From: an uncultured Pseudomonadota bacterium
GTDB taxonomy: Bacteria > Pseudomonadota > Alphaproteobacteria > RUG11792
Assembly (NCBI GenBank): GCA_902784055.1
Contig: CACZTP010000004.1
Location: 1-51,037, forward strand
DNA length: 51,037 nucleotides
Direction: 5' to 3'
The translations under genes were made by a program, and so were the position numbers. How positions within the stretch are numbered: the stretch's first letter is position 1; each line of letters opens with the position of its first letter. The notes under the pieces are model-generated. The model was not told the origin of the DNA. It made no database searches and was given only the letters and a program-made list of their open reading frames with translations. Positions 1 through 8,267 of this stretch are shown piece by piece.

Positions 1-98
1 TAATATGCATAGTCGGCGGATTGTTAGTTCTATTTATATATGGTACATTCCTTCCTCTTTATTCAAGTATAGATGTTGTAAGTAATGCTCACCTGTAA
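1..98 (+). CDS. C-terminal fragment of a membrane protein, possibly GspF/PilC-like
   Basis: An open frame (codons from base 3) enters at the left edge and stops with TAA at 96-98, giving 31 residues. They contain one hydrophobic stretch (VGGLLVLFIYGTFLPLY) followed by a short polar tail. The pattern of a final membrane helix ending in FLP and then a short tail resembles the C-terminus of type II secretion/type IV pilus inner-membrane proteins of the GspF/PilC family. That is a family resemblance judged by eye on a very short fragment, so the assignment is weak. The start lies outside the window. Confidence 0.35.
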   Translation, partial: ICIVGGLLVLFIYGTFLPLYSSIDVVSNAHL

Positions 99-121
99 AC
101 GAATAATGCTTAGGTTAAGTT

Positions 122-595
122 TTACTTATTATAACTTTTTAAAATTCGTTGTTTATCGATATTCCAGGTACGTTTTTTTATGGTATTTCTTTTATCAACT
201 ATATTTTTACCTCTAGCAAGGGCTATACTTAGCTTCAGGCGCCCCTTGTCATTAAAGTATATAGTCAGAGGAACTATTGTTAAACCTTTTTTTTGAATAT
301 CATTTATAAGATTTATTTTTTCCTGTTGGTGTAACAATAGAATACGGGGGCGACGCGGTTCATGGTTATTGTATGTTGCCTCTTTATATTTTGATATATT
401 TGCATTGAATAAATAAAGGTGAGGGCTATCAGCCATTACGCCGATAAACGCTTCTGTTAAACTAACATGTCCGGTACGCATCGATTTTATTTCAGATCCT
501 GTTAAAACAATTCCAGCTTCATATTTATCTAATAATTCATAATCAAATCTTGCCTTATTATTTTTAGCAACTACTTTGAAATTATCTTTTGCCAT
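122..595 (-). CDS. smpB: SsrA-binding protein SmpB
   Basis: SmpB binds tmRNA and delivers it to stalled ribosomes for trans-translation. The 157-residue product has the usual family length and hallmark segments: the N-terminal NKKAR-like element (NNKARFDY), the LTGSEIKSMR strand, the NHEPRRPRILLLHQQE segment, and KGLTIVPLTIYF followed by KLSIALARGK and a basic tail that would become helical in the decoding centre. It starts with ATG and is divergent from the downstream permease, with about 95 bp between them for both promoters. The tmRNA gene itself was not found in this window. Confidence 0.95.
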   Translation of the reverse strand: MAKDNFKVVAKNNKARFDYELLDKYEAGIVLTGSEIKSMRTGHVSLTEAFIGVMADSPHLYLFNANISKYKEATYNNHEPRRPRILLLHQQEKINLINDIQKKGLTIVPLTIYFNDKGRLKLSIALARGKNIVDKRNTIKKRTWNIDKQRILKSYNK

Positions 596-690
596 TTTAC
601 CAGCTAATAACTACTGAAAGTCATACACTTCAGTTTAACATTCTTAAATATTGTAAAATGTGTTTGTTTTGTTGACACGGAGTTTTAGCG

Positions 691-1983
691 ATGTCAGAGG
701 ATTTGAAAAATAAAATAGGATTTTGGACATTCCTATCAATTGTTATAAATGCACAAATAGGTGCAAGTATATTTTTATTACCAGCTGAATTGGCACGCTT
801 CCGTGCATTCGGTTTAATAGGTTGGGTAATAGGCGGACTTGGAGCAATAATGATCGCCATGGTTTTTGCATTTCTTTGTATGGATACAGATAAACCTGGA
901 GGGCCGCATACATATGCAAGAATGTTTTTTGGTGAAAAAGTTGGCTTCTTTGTAACTTGGATTTACTGGTGTGGATCATGGGCGTGTAACCCAATAATAA
1001 TAGCAACAGCCGTGAATTACTTGTGTTGTGCCGTTGGCGATTTTTCACCAACTGGTAAACTTATTGCTGAGATTTCAATAGTACTATCATTGACTGCGAT
1101 AAACGTTAAAGGTGTGAAGTGTGGCGGATACTTGGGTAATATATTGCTAATACTAAAAATACTGCCACTAGTAGTTGTACCAATTTTAGCTTTTGGGAAT
1201 ATACATCATGAGCATTTTGCAGAACACACACCTGCTGGTATGTCAGTTACTGAGACAATTCTAAAATCAAGCCTTGTTGCGTGTTGGGCATTTGTAGGAC
1301 TTGAAGAAGGAGGGGCAGCCGCTCATTCTGTTATTAATCCTAAAAAAACAGTTCCATGGGGAATTGTTTTAGGAACAACATTCGTCGCTGTAGTAAGTTT
1401 GCTTATAACTGTTTCTGTTTTTGGTGTTATTCCTTTAGCAGAGCTTGAAAAAAATGGGGCACCGTTTGCTACTGTTTTAGGAACGTTATTAGACGGATCT
1501 TACGATAAATTAATAGGAATATTGACATTTATAATGTGCTATGGGTCTTTGAATGCATGGGTGTTATTTAGCGGACAGATTGCACAATCTGCTAGCAACG
1601 AAGGGATCTTCCCTAAGTGCTTCAGTAAAACTTCATGCAATGGATCTCCAACAACTGCTTTATGGATAGCTTGCCTTGGAACAATAGCGATATTAATAAT
1701 AAATGAAGCCACGCCGTTCGGATCAACGCTAAGCGAATTTTTAGATATGTCGGTAATAATATACCTAGCATTATATCTAGTTGCTATAGTTTCTTATGTA
1801 ACGTGGGCTGTAAAAAACAAAAAATATTCCTGGTGGAAACTACTGATTACTCTAGGAGCCTTTGCCTTCTGTATCCTTATAATGTCAAGCTCGAGTATAA
1901 AAAGCCTTTACGCTCTTGGTATTTTACTCCTTATTTCAATCCCGGTATATTTCAACGTTAGAAAAAGGAACGCCGTGGTATAA
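691..1983 (+). CDS. APC-family amino acid permease, AdiC-like antiporter
   Basis: This 430-residue inner-membrane protein has about 12 hydrophobic segments. It opens with the APC-family substrate-binding loop (IGASIFLLPAELA, residues about 23-35) in the first helix, followed by a PGGPHTYAR segment that matches the PGGSYAYAR element of arginine/agmatine and related antiporters. It is therefore likely an amino acid/amine exchanger or uptake permease of the inner membrane; the substrate cannot be read from sequence. A GGAG ribosome-binding site lies 9 bases before the ATG. The gene ends inside the putative promoter of rnpB: its TAA stop forms part of a TATAAT box. Such importers are common in host-dependent alphaproteobacteria. 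Confidence 0.85.
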   Translation: MSEDLKNKIGFWTFLSIVINAQIGASIFLLPAELARFRAFGLIGWVIGGLGAIMIAMVFAFLCMDTDKPGGPHTYARMFFGEKVGFFVTWIYWCGSWACNPIIIATAVNYLCCAVGDFSPTGKLIAEISIVLSLTAINVKGVKCGGYLGNILLILKILPLVVVPILAFGNIHHEHFAEHTPAGMSVTETILKSSLVACWAFVGLEEGGAAAHSVINPKKTVPWGIVLGTTFVAVVSLLITVSVFGVIPLAELEKNGAPFATVLGTLLDGSYDKLIGILTFIMCYGSLNAWVLFSGQIAQSASNEGIFPKCFSKTSCNGSPTTALWIACLGTIAILIINEATPFGSTLSEFLDMSVIIYLALYLVAIVSYVTWAVKNKKYSWWKLLITLGAFAFCILIMSSSSIKSLYALGILLLISIPVYFNVRKRNAVV

Positions 1984-1984
1984 T
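1956..1984 (+). promoter_or_regulatory. Putative rnpB promoter overlapping the permease stop codon
   Basis: A perfect TATAAT lies at 1979-1984, six bases before the inferred 5' end of RNase P RNA at 1991, which is the expected distance. Its second half contains the TAA stop of the upstream permease. The -35 region (about 1956-1962) is only a weak match, so the precise -35 is uncertain. Confidence 0.5.
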
Positions 1985-1990
1985 TGGCTA

Positions 1991-2402
1991 GGATTGGTTG
2001 ATTGGTCGCTGTATTTCTATACAGAGGAAAGTCCGGGCTTCAAATAAGCAGAATGCCGGGTTAATGCCCGGCGTGTGGCAATGTTTTGCTATACAGGGAA
2101 AGCGCAACAGAAAGTATACCGCCGGCTTTACATATGTCGGTAAGGGTGAAAAGGTGAGGTAAAAGCTCACCGTGCGTACAAACGTACGTAGCGTGGCAAG
2201 CCCCATTCGAAGCAAGACCAAATAGGGACGGTGAGATTTTATTATCACGGGTGCTTATTACCGAACCGTTCGGGTAGGTTGCTAGAAACTGTTGGTAACG
2301 GCAGTTCCAGATAAATGATCAATCAGATTTTGCGGATATAATTGCGGCGAGAAGCCGTGAGAATTTGCAATTTCGGACAGAACCCGGCTTATAAACCAAT
2401 CC
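1991..2402 (+). ncRNA. rnpB: RNase P RNA, class A
   Basis: This is the catalytic RNA that removes 5' leaders from tRNA precursors. The 5' end GGATTGGTT pairs with the 3' end AACCAATCC to form helix P1. Between them lie the conserved GAGGAAAGTCCGGGCT core near 2026-2041, the AAAGCGCAACAGAAAGTATACCG-like J-region near 2098-2121, the GGTAAGGGTGAAA segment near 2139, and the 3' conserved ACAGAACCCGGCTTA near 2378-2392. About 412 nt is ordinary for an alphaproteobacterial type A molecule. A hairpin-rich stretch at about 2335-2378 just before the 3' conserved block looks lineage-specific. The RNA lies 25 nt before the Tim44-like gene and may be co-transcribed with it. Confidence 0.96.
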
Positions 2403-2413
2403 GGTGTTTTTTT
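2384..2413 (+). terminator. Possible weak rnpB terminator
   Basis: The mature 3' end of rnpB is followed directly by a seven-T run (2407-2413), with short CCGG/CCGG complementarity just upstream. The stem is very short, so read-through into the next gene is plausible. Confidence 0.3.
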
Positions 2414-2427
2414 AGTGGAGTTGAGGA

Positions 2428-3036
2428 ATGGTCTTATTTCTGTTTTTGTTGTTTGCATTAATAGTATTTTTTAAATTATATAAAAGTTTTGGAAAAGTTC
2501 AGTTTTCCAATCCGAACAACTTTGTAAGGATAAAACCAGCAACAGAGACTGTTAATACTGATAAAAAAATATCAGAGGATGATAAACGTATAAGTCTCAA
2601 GATAAACGAACTCAAAACAATGTATCCCGATTTTATTCCAGAAGTATTTATTAAACAATCAGAACAGACATTCGATGAAGTTTTTAATGCTTTTGCTTCG
2701 TCTCAGCATCAGACGCTTAAGTCGAGATTAAGTGAAAAATTATACGAACAGTTTGCTAATCAAATTCAAAAAAGAGAGGAAAACAATCTTCGACAGGAAT
2801 TATCGATTACTCATAAAGAAACAAAAATAAAAGATATAAACATCTCGTCGATCTCTGTTGAAATTACTATTAATTTCATAGTAGAACAAGTAAGTGCGAT
2901 GATTGATGTTAATGGGATTTCTCCAGATAATCCAAATAAATTATCAAGAACTGTCAGTCACACCTGGGTCTTTTCGTCAAATATTTCAGAAAAACAAAAT
3001 TGGATTGTTATAAAAACAAGTGCGAAAGAAGTTTAA
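2428..3036 (+). CDS. Tim44-like/TimA domain protein
   Basis: The 202-residue protein has a single N-terminal membrane segment (residues 2-16), a polar linker, and a C-terminal Tim44-like domain of about 130 residues. The domain shows the family pattern of an amphipathic helix (FDEVFNAFASSQHQTLKSRL), a helix ending in LYEQFANQIQKREE, and then beta strands including SISVEITINFIVEQVSA and the terminal TWVFSSN...NWIVIKTS. Bacterial Tim44-like proteins are typical of alphaproteobacteria and share a fold with the mitochondrial import motor subunit Tim44; their bacterial role is poorly defined and probably membrane-associated. A GGAG ribosome-binding site precedes the ATG. It sits 25 nt after rnpB. 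Confidence 0.85.
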   Translation: MVLFLFLLFALIVFFKLYKSFGKVQFSNPNNFVRIKPATETVNTDKKISEDDKRISLKINELKTMYPDFIPEVFIKQSEQTFDEVFNAFASSQHQTLKSRLSEKLYEQFANQIQKREENNLRQELSITHKETKIKDINISSISVEITINFIVEQVSAMIDVNGISPDNPNKLSRTVSHTWVFSSNISEKQNWIVIKTSAKEV

Positions 3037-3162
3037 ACAATTGAATAATACTAAGAGATAGTTTACAAGGGGCAATAACACGAATTTATATCAAACTTCT
3101 CGTAACATATATGTCTGTCGTATCTTACAATCTAAGCATTTTAGAAATTAGTGGGAGGTGTT

Positions 3163-5235
3163 ATGTCATATAAAGAGTTGAACAACTATGTATTGAATTA
3201 TATAGAGACGCCTAACATGACTGGTCGGGCTATCATGCTTGATGGTAAATGGGGCTCTGGAAAAAGTTTTTATATTCGATATACACTAAAAGACGAACTT
3301 AAAAAACACAAGTATAAATGCGTAATTATATCGCTTTACGGACGAAATGACATAAAAGAATTAAATAGCGTTGTTTATTCTAACTTTACAGGGAAGAATT
3401 ATCGGCATAAGTTACCAAAATTTATATCATCAGTTGGATTTTTAACAGCTACCGGCTTGTTTTACCAGATTTATAAAGATTTTGTTTACCCAATTTATAA
3501 ATTTTTTATTCATCTCAGCTTATTAATCATCGGTGTTATATGGCTCGCGGTTACTTTATGTCTAAGTTGGTTTTATTTTAAATCAATTGAATTTGAAAAT
3601 ACCATTTCTATTGAAAATGTCAAAAAGATACGTAAATTAAAAAAAACTCTTATAGTTCTAGAAGATGTAGAGCGAACGAATATCGATATATTTGATTTAT
3701 TTGGCTGGGTTAATAGTCTGTGTGACATAGACGGGAATGATGGAACAAAAATTTTATTAGTGGTCAATGAAGAAAAATTAAAAGAAAAACTGGGCGAAAG
3801 ACAAGAAAAAATCTACGATGAAGAAAAAGAAAAAACGGTAATGGATACAATACAGTTTCAAACTGATTTAAAAGAAACCGTTAAAGCAATAATTGGTAGA
3901 TTTCTCCAGAAAAGACATATTGAGAAAGATTTCGAAGAAGATCTAAGACAATTTAAAATTTATGCAGAAGCACTGCCTTTTAATAAATTTAAAGAGACAA
4001 CAGACAATGATTTATATAAATTTAACTACCGTGAATTCATAATGGCATGCCAAAAAGTACATGAAGTTTTTAATTTTATTAGAAAAAACAAAATAAGAAC
4101 AGATGATGAATTTAAAAAATGTATATTTATCGGGTTAGTTGTATTTATACAAAAAATTTTTACCAACAAATTAAATAAAACCGAAATGCCAAAATTTCAT
4201 GAAGCAAAAACACAGAATCCTTCGAGTTGGTTCCTACAAAAACTTAACACATATGGTACTAATCCGTATATTCGCTACGATGAATCGCTCTATTATTCAG
4301 AGCTTGATACACAATTATTAGGCGATAAAAATTATCCATTATTTAAATTCTGTTACAAATACGTTGAAGGTTTTAATCTTGATGAAGAAAACATAAAAAA
4401 AACCTTTAAGCAATATAAAAAATATTTTGCAATAGAAAAAATGACAGAGGAAAGAAACAGCGATATTAAGTGTTTAGATATTATCTTCAAATATCATTTG
4501 TATGATGACAATCGTACGAATGAGGCTATTAATAAACTGTTTGATATAATGAACAGAAAATCTCAGTATAAAAAGATTAGCGTTTACGAGTACAAATATA
4601 TAGTCGAAACATTGTTAAAATTACAAATTGATGTAGGCGTTGCAAACCCAAATATAGACAAAATAATTAACAAGATTAAACAGAGTTATGCGAATAATAA
4701 AGATCGCTTTTATTCAGAAGGAATTAACGGTTTTGTTAACAAAACAAAACTAACATTGTTTACATCTCACCCACAAGATTTTTTTGAAACATTAAGCGAA
4801 AATTCAGCAAAAGCATACTTAAAGTTTAACAATGAATGTGCCAACATATTTCCGCATAGAGGAGTTCCGAAAGGGAAACCGAACACTGCGCAAGAATATA
4901 AAAAACGTCTTAGTCGTTGCGTTGCCGACCAAATATATGACCCTGACGAGCTATTTCTCTTGGACATTACACCTTATCTTCCTCGCATAGATTTCTCTAT
5001 GTTGTATGAGTTTGTAACAGATTTCGTGCACTACATAAACCGATATCAAACTGAGGGCGATTCAAAAGACGTTGAATTACAACGCATCGAACACAAGAAG
5101 AAGTGTGTACGAGCAATATGTGATTTTAAAAAAATTTTATCTAGCTATTTGAATCGTATTAAGCCAAATAATAGAATCGGGAGACAAAAGATTATTGCAG
5201 CTATAAACTACATTGATACATATTTAAAATGTTAA
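3163..5235 (+). CDS. KAP-family P-loop NTPase with two membrane segments
   Basis: The start was set at ATG 3163 because GGGAGG sits 6-12 bases upstream; the in-frame GTG at 3151 would place the Shine-Dalgarno inside the coding region. The 690-residue product has a Walker A (GKWGSGKS, residues 28-35), then two hydrophobic segments (about residues 85-145), and after these a Walker B-like LIVLEDVER with the acidic pair at E167-D168, followed by a possible sensor strand (ILLVVN). Membrane helices between Walker A and B are a hallmark of KAP NTPases, the family of Kidins220/ARMS and of PifA, a phage-exclusion protein. The C-terminal 400 residues are Lys/Tyr/Asn-rich, helical and unrecognised. It stands alone between housekeeping genes, with more than 100 bp on each side, so acquisition as a defence or stress gene is an inference. 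Family confidence is good; function is unknown. Confidence 0.8.
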   Translation: MSYKELNNYVLNYIETPNMTGRAIMLDGKWGSGKSFYIRYTLKDELKKHKYKCVIISLYGRNDIKELNSVVYSNFTGKNYRHKLPKFISSVGFLTATGLFYQIYKDFVYPIYKFFIHLSLLIIGVIWLAVTLCLSWFYFKSIEFENTISIENVKKIRKLKKTLIVLEDVERTNIDIFDLFGWVNSLCDIDGNDGTKILLVVNEEKLKEKLGERQEKIYDEEKEKTVMDTIQFQTDLKETVKAIIGRFLQKRHIEKDFEEDLRQFKIYAEALPFNKFKETTDNDLYKFNYREFIMACQKVHEVFNFIRKNKIRTDDEFKKCIFIGLVVFIQKIFTNKLNKTEMPKFHEAKTQNPSSWFLQKLNTYGTNPYIRYDESLYYSELDTQLLGDKNYPLFKFCYKYVEGFNLDEENIKKTFKQYKKYFAIEKMTEERNSDIKCLDIIFKYHLYDDNRTNEAINKLFDIMNRKSQYKKISVYEYKYIVETLLKLQIDVGVANPNIDKIINKIKQSYANNKDRFYSEGINGFVNKTKLTLFTSHPQDFFETLSENSAKAYLKFNNECANIFPHRGVPKGKPNTAQEYKKRLSRCVADQIYDPDELFLLDITPYLPRIDFSMLYEFVTDFVHYINRYQTEGDSKDVELQRIEHKKKCVRAICDFKKILSSYLNRIKPNNRIGRQKIIAAINYIDTYLKC

Positions 5236-5377
5236 GATGTATAGTAACAGCATAAAGTTCTATTGAAACGTAATCAATGTCTAATTTTTCAGATATAACA
5301 TCTCAAATGGAAATCTGGCATTCTTGCAACCGCATTTTGTTATCATAGACGTGGTTTTTGTAAAAATTTGTTGAAAA

Positions 5378-6571
5378 ATGATTTGGTATCCGTATTGTCA
5401 GATGAAGACAACTGAGCCACCCATAAAAATAATTAACGCAAAGGGCGTACATTTGTATACAGAAGATGGGCAAGATCTTATTGATTCAATATCTTCGTGG
5501 TGGTGTGTCATTCACGGATATAACAATCCTGAATTAAATGAAGCAATTGTTCAGCAAGTCAATAAATTTTCTCACATAATGCTCGGGGGATTAACTCATG
5601 ACCCAGTCGAAAAATTATCAACAAAGTTAGCCGAATTATTACCGGGCGATCTTGATTATTGTTTTTTTTCTGACTCTGGAAGCGTTGCTGTTGAAGTCGC
5701 TCTAAAAATGGCACTGCAATTTAATACAAATCGCAATTCATCACGTAACAAAATTTTGGCTTTAGACCATGCCTATCACGGCGACACTTTTAAAACAATG
5801 GAAGTAGGAGACGATGAAGATTATCATTTTGCTTTTGGTAAAAAGAAAGATAATGTAATACACATTTCAACAAATATTACCGCACTTGAAAAGGCATTTA
5901 CCAATTTTGGTAAGCAACTGACGTGCTTTATAGTTGAGCCTCTTCTACAAGGAGCTGGTGGTATGAGAATGTATGACGTTTCATTTTTAAAAAGAGCAAG
6001 GGAATTATGTGATGAGTACGATGTCTTATTTATATTTGACGAAGTCGCTACAGGTTTTGGTCGCACTGGTAACCGTTTCGTTGCCGATCTTGTCCAGCCC
6101 GATATACTTGTACTTGGCAAGGCGTTGAGTGGTGGTTATATCGGTCATGCAGTAACTGTTGCAAATAAACGCGTTTGGAATGGATTTTACGATAATGATC
6201 CAACGCATGCATTGATGCATGGACCTACGTTTATGGGTAATGCACTTGCGTGCTCTGTAGCTTTGAAATCAATTGAACTTTTTGAAAAAAATAATTACTT
6301 AGACAAAATAAAAAAGATATCTGAGATTTTAAAACGTGAAGTGGCAGATTTTACGGATCCAAGAATAAGAGAAATACGTGTTATGGGAGCATGTCTTTGT
6401 ATTGAAGTTTTCGATAAGTCAACGATTAACGGATTTAAACAGTTCGCGTATGATAGAGGAGTATTTGTAAGACCGTTTCTTAATTGCATGTACACAATGC
6501 CACCATATGTAATAACAAAAGAAGAACTTGTTAAAATTACTGACACAATGAAAGCGTGGTTTTTAAGATGA
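5378..6571 (+). CDS. bioA: Adenosylmethionine-8-amino-7-oxononanoate aminotransferase BioA
   Basis: BioA converts 7-keto-8-aminopelargonate to 7,8-diaminopelargonate with S-adenosylmethionine as amino donor, the antepenultimate step of biotin synthesis. The 397-residue class III PLP enzyme shows the N-terminal IWYPYCQM motif and SSWWCVIHGY. It also has FIFDEVATGFGRTG, containing the PLP-ring-contacting Asp, and the Schiff-base lysine K248 in LGKALSGG. HGPTFMGNALAC is the conserved phosphate-binding region. It is the first gene of a translationally coupled bioA-bioB-bioD cluster: its TGA stop overlaps the bioB ATG. No BirA-type operator palindrome was recognised in the 142 bp upstream. Confidence 0.95.
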   Translation: MIWYPYCQMKTTEPPIKIINAKGVHLYTEDGQDLIDSISSWWCVIHGYNNPELNEAIVQQVNKFSHIMLGGLTHDPVEKLSTKLAELLPGDLDYCFFSDSGSVAVEVALKMALQFNTNRNSSRNKILALDHAYHGDTFKTMEVGDDEDYHFAFGKKKDNVIHISTNITALEKAFTNFGKQLTCFIVEPLLQGAGGMRMYDVSFLKRARELCDEYDVLFIFDEVATGFGRTGNRFVADLVQPDILVLGKALSGGYIGHAVTVANKRVWNGFYDNDPTHALMHGPTFMGNALACSVALKSIELFEKNNYLDKIKKISEILKREVADFTDPRIREIRVMGACLCIEVFDKSTINGFKQFAYDRGVFVRPFLNCMYTMPPYVITKEELVKITDTMKAWFLR

Positions 6572-7545
6572 ATGTGTTAAAGCTTGCTGAAAACATTATC
6601 AATGGACACAGAATTAAACGCGAAGACGAAACAAATTTTTTTGTAGCGTACAATTTAAATGAGTTGTGTAAAGGGGCTGATATTATACGTAGTAAATTAT
6701 GCGGAGACCGTATTGATCTCTGCTCAATAATTAATGGGCGAAGTGGACAATGTTCTGAAAACTGTAAATTTTGTGCTCAGTCAATACATAACTGTACCGG
6801 AATTGAAGAGTACGGTTTTCTTGATGGAGATAAAATACTTGAAGAATGCAAGCACAACGAAAAACAAGGCGTTCATAGGTTCGCAATAGTTACAGCTGGG
6901 CGATCTCTCTGTGGTAATGATTTTAAAAAAGCATTATCAGTGTATAAACAATTAAAACATGAATGTCGCGTAGGGCTCTGTGCATCGATGGGATTACTTA
7001 CTTTAGAACAATTTAAAGAACTTTACGGCGCAGGTGTAAGACGATACCACTGTAATATAGAAACATCAAAAAGAAACTTTCACAATATTTGTACAACGCA
7101 TACATATGAGGACAAAATAAATTGTATACAACGTGCTAAAAGTGTAGGCTTTGAAGTTTGTTCAGGTGGAATAATAGGAATGGGCGAAACGTGGGAAGAT
7201 AGGATTGATATGGCAATAAGTTTATCCGAACTTGGTGTTAAATCAATACCAATAAATGCGCTTATACCTATAAAAGGAACTTCACTTGAAAATATGGAAC
7301 GAATATCGGAGAATGACATTTTAAGAACAATAGCAATATTTCGGTATATAAATCCAAATGCTGATATACGCTTTGCCGCAGGACGTAATTTAGTTAAAGA
7401 CTGTGGAAAACAGGCATTTAAATCTGGAGCAAATTCTGCAATAACTGGGGATATGCTTACAACCTCAGGAAACAAGATAAATGAAGATATAAAAATGTTC
7501 AAAGATATGGGATTTTTAGTTGAGAAGGTTGATATAAATGAATAA
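6568..7545 (+). CDS. bioB: Biotin synthase BioB
   Basis: BioB is the radical-SAM enzyme that inserts sulfur into dethiobiotin. The radical-SAM cluster ligands are C62-x3-C66-x2-C69 (GQCSENCKFCAQS). Further conserved elements are YHCNIET, CSGGIIGMGE and the C-terminal AGRN block that normally supplies the arginine ligand of the [2Fe-2S] auxiliary cluster. The start was placed at ATG 6568, giving a four-base ATGA overlap with bioA; an upstream in-frame ATG at 6556 would overlap more and adds nothing conserved. Length 325 residues is typical. It overlaps the start of bioD by 8 bases. Confidence 0.96.
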   Translation: MNVLKLAENIINGHRIKREDETNFFVAYNLNELCKGADIIRSKLCGDRIDLCSIINGRSGQCSENCKFCAQSIHNCTGIEEYGFLDGDKILEECKHNEKQGVHRFAIVTAGRSLCGNDFKKALSVYKQLKHECRVGLCASMGLLTLEQFKELYGAGVRRYHCNIETSKRNFHNICTTHTYEDKINCIQRAKSVGFEVCSGGIIGMGETWEDRIDMAISLSELGVKSIPINALIPIKGTSLENMERISENDILRTIAIFRYINPNADIRFAAGRNLVKDCGKQAFKSGANSAITGDMLTTSGNKINEDIKMFKDMGFLVEKVDINE

Positions 7546-8218
7546 GGGAATATTTATTACAGGAACTGGAACTGATGTAGGTAAAACTTATGTTGCTGGT
7601 TTACTTGTAAAAAAATTGCACGAACAAGGTATTAATGTTGGGTATTTTAAAGTTGCTATGAGTGGGAATGACCGCGACACCAAAGGAAGGCTGATACCTG
7701 GTGATGCTTTACGCGTAAAAACAGTATCTGGTATTTCACAACCGTTGGATGAAATGTGTCCTTATGTTTATGAACATGCATTTTCTCCACATCTTGCCTC
7801 AAGAATTGAAGACCGTCCTGTCGACCTAAATAAAGTTAATGGGTTTTATAAAAGTATTTGTCAGAAATATGAATTTGTCATAGCTGAAGGGAGTGGGGGG
7901 ATAGTTTGTCCTATACGTTATGATGATAAGAAAATTTTCTTAATAGACATAATAAAACAACTTAACTTACCTTGTTTAATTGTCGCTGATGCGGGATTAG
8001 GGACAATAAACAACGTTGTTTTAACCTGCGAATACATGAAACAACATAACTTAAATACAAAGGGTATTATTTTTAATAATTTTGAGAAAAAGAATATAAT
8101 GCATCAAGATAATAAACTAATGTGTGAAGAAATAACTGGCATTCCAGTAATTGAATGTGTTGAAAAAGATTCTGCTGGTGTTAATTTGAGCCCAGAAAAT
8201 CTATTTACAGAGCAATAA
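7538..8218 (+). CDS. bioD: ATP-dependent dethiobiotin synthetase BioD
   Basis: BioD closes the ureido ring of 7,8-diaminopelargonate using CO2 and ATP. The 226-residue protein begins with the P-loop GTGTDVGKT (residues 8-16), has the substrate-contacting lysine in GYFKVAMSG, and carries the EGSGGIVCPI motif and the DAGLGTINN segment, all typical of the family. It is the last gene of the bioA-bioB-bioD cluster. bioF, bioC and bioH are not in the window, so the earlier pathway steps must be encoded elsewhere or the precursor must be imported. Confidence 0.95.
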   Translation: MNKGIFITGTGTDVGKTYVAGLLVKKLHEQGINVGYFKVAMSGNDRDTKGRLIPGDALRVKTVSGISQPLDEMCPYVYEHAFSPHLASRIEDRPVDLNKVNGFYKSICQKYEFVIAEGSGGIVCPIRYDDKKIFLIDIIKQLNLPCLIVADAGLGTINNVVLTCEYMKQHNLNTKGIIFNNFEKKNIMHQDNKLMCEEITGIPVIECVEKDSAGVNLSPENLFTEQ

Positions 8219-8220
8219 CA

Positions 8221-8254
8221 AAAAACTACCGATGGCAAAAATTTGCACCGGTAG
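8221..8254 (-). terminator. Rho-independent terminator of dnaN
   Basis: An imperfect hairpin (CTACCG...CGGTAG outer stem, 8226-8231 with 8249-8254) is followed on the minus strand by a five-T run (8221-8225). It lies 14 bases past the dnaN stop. The plus-strand side lacks a following T-run, so it serves dnaN better than the convergent bioD. Confidence 0.65.
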
Positions 8255-8267
8255 AAAAAATAAACAA

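Noticed and set aside
3151-3162. A GTG start for the KAP gene.
   Set aside because: It would put the Shine-Dalgarno sequence inside the coding region; the ATG at 3163 is correctly spaced from GGGAGG.
5236-5377. A BirA operator upstream of bioA.
   Set aside because: No long TTGTAAACC-type dyad was found; only AT-rich sequence is present.
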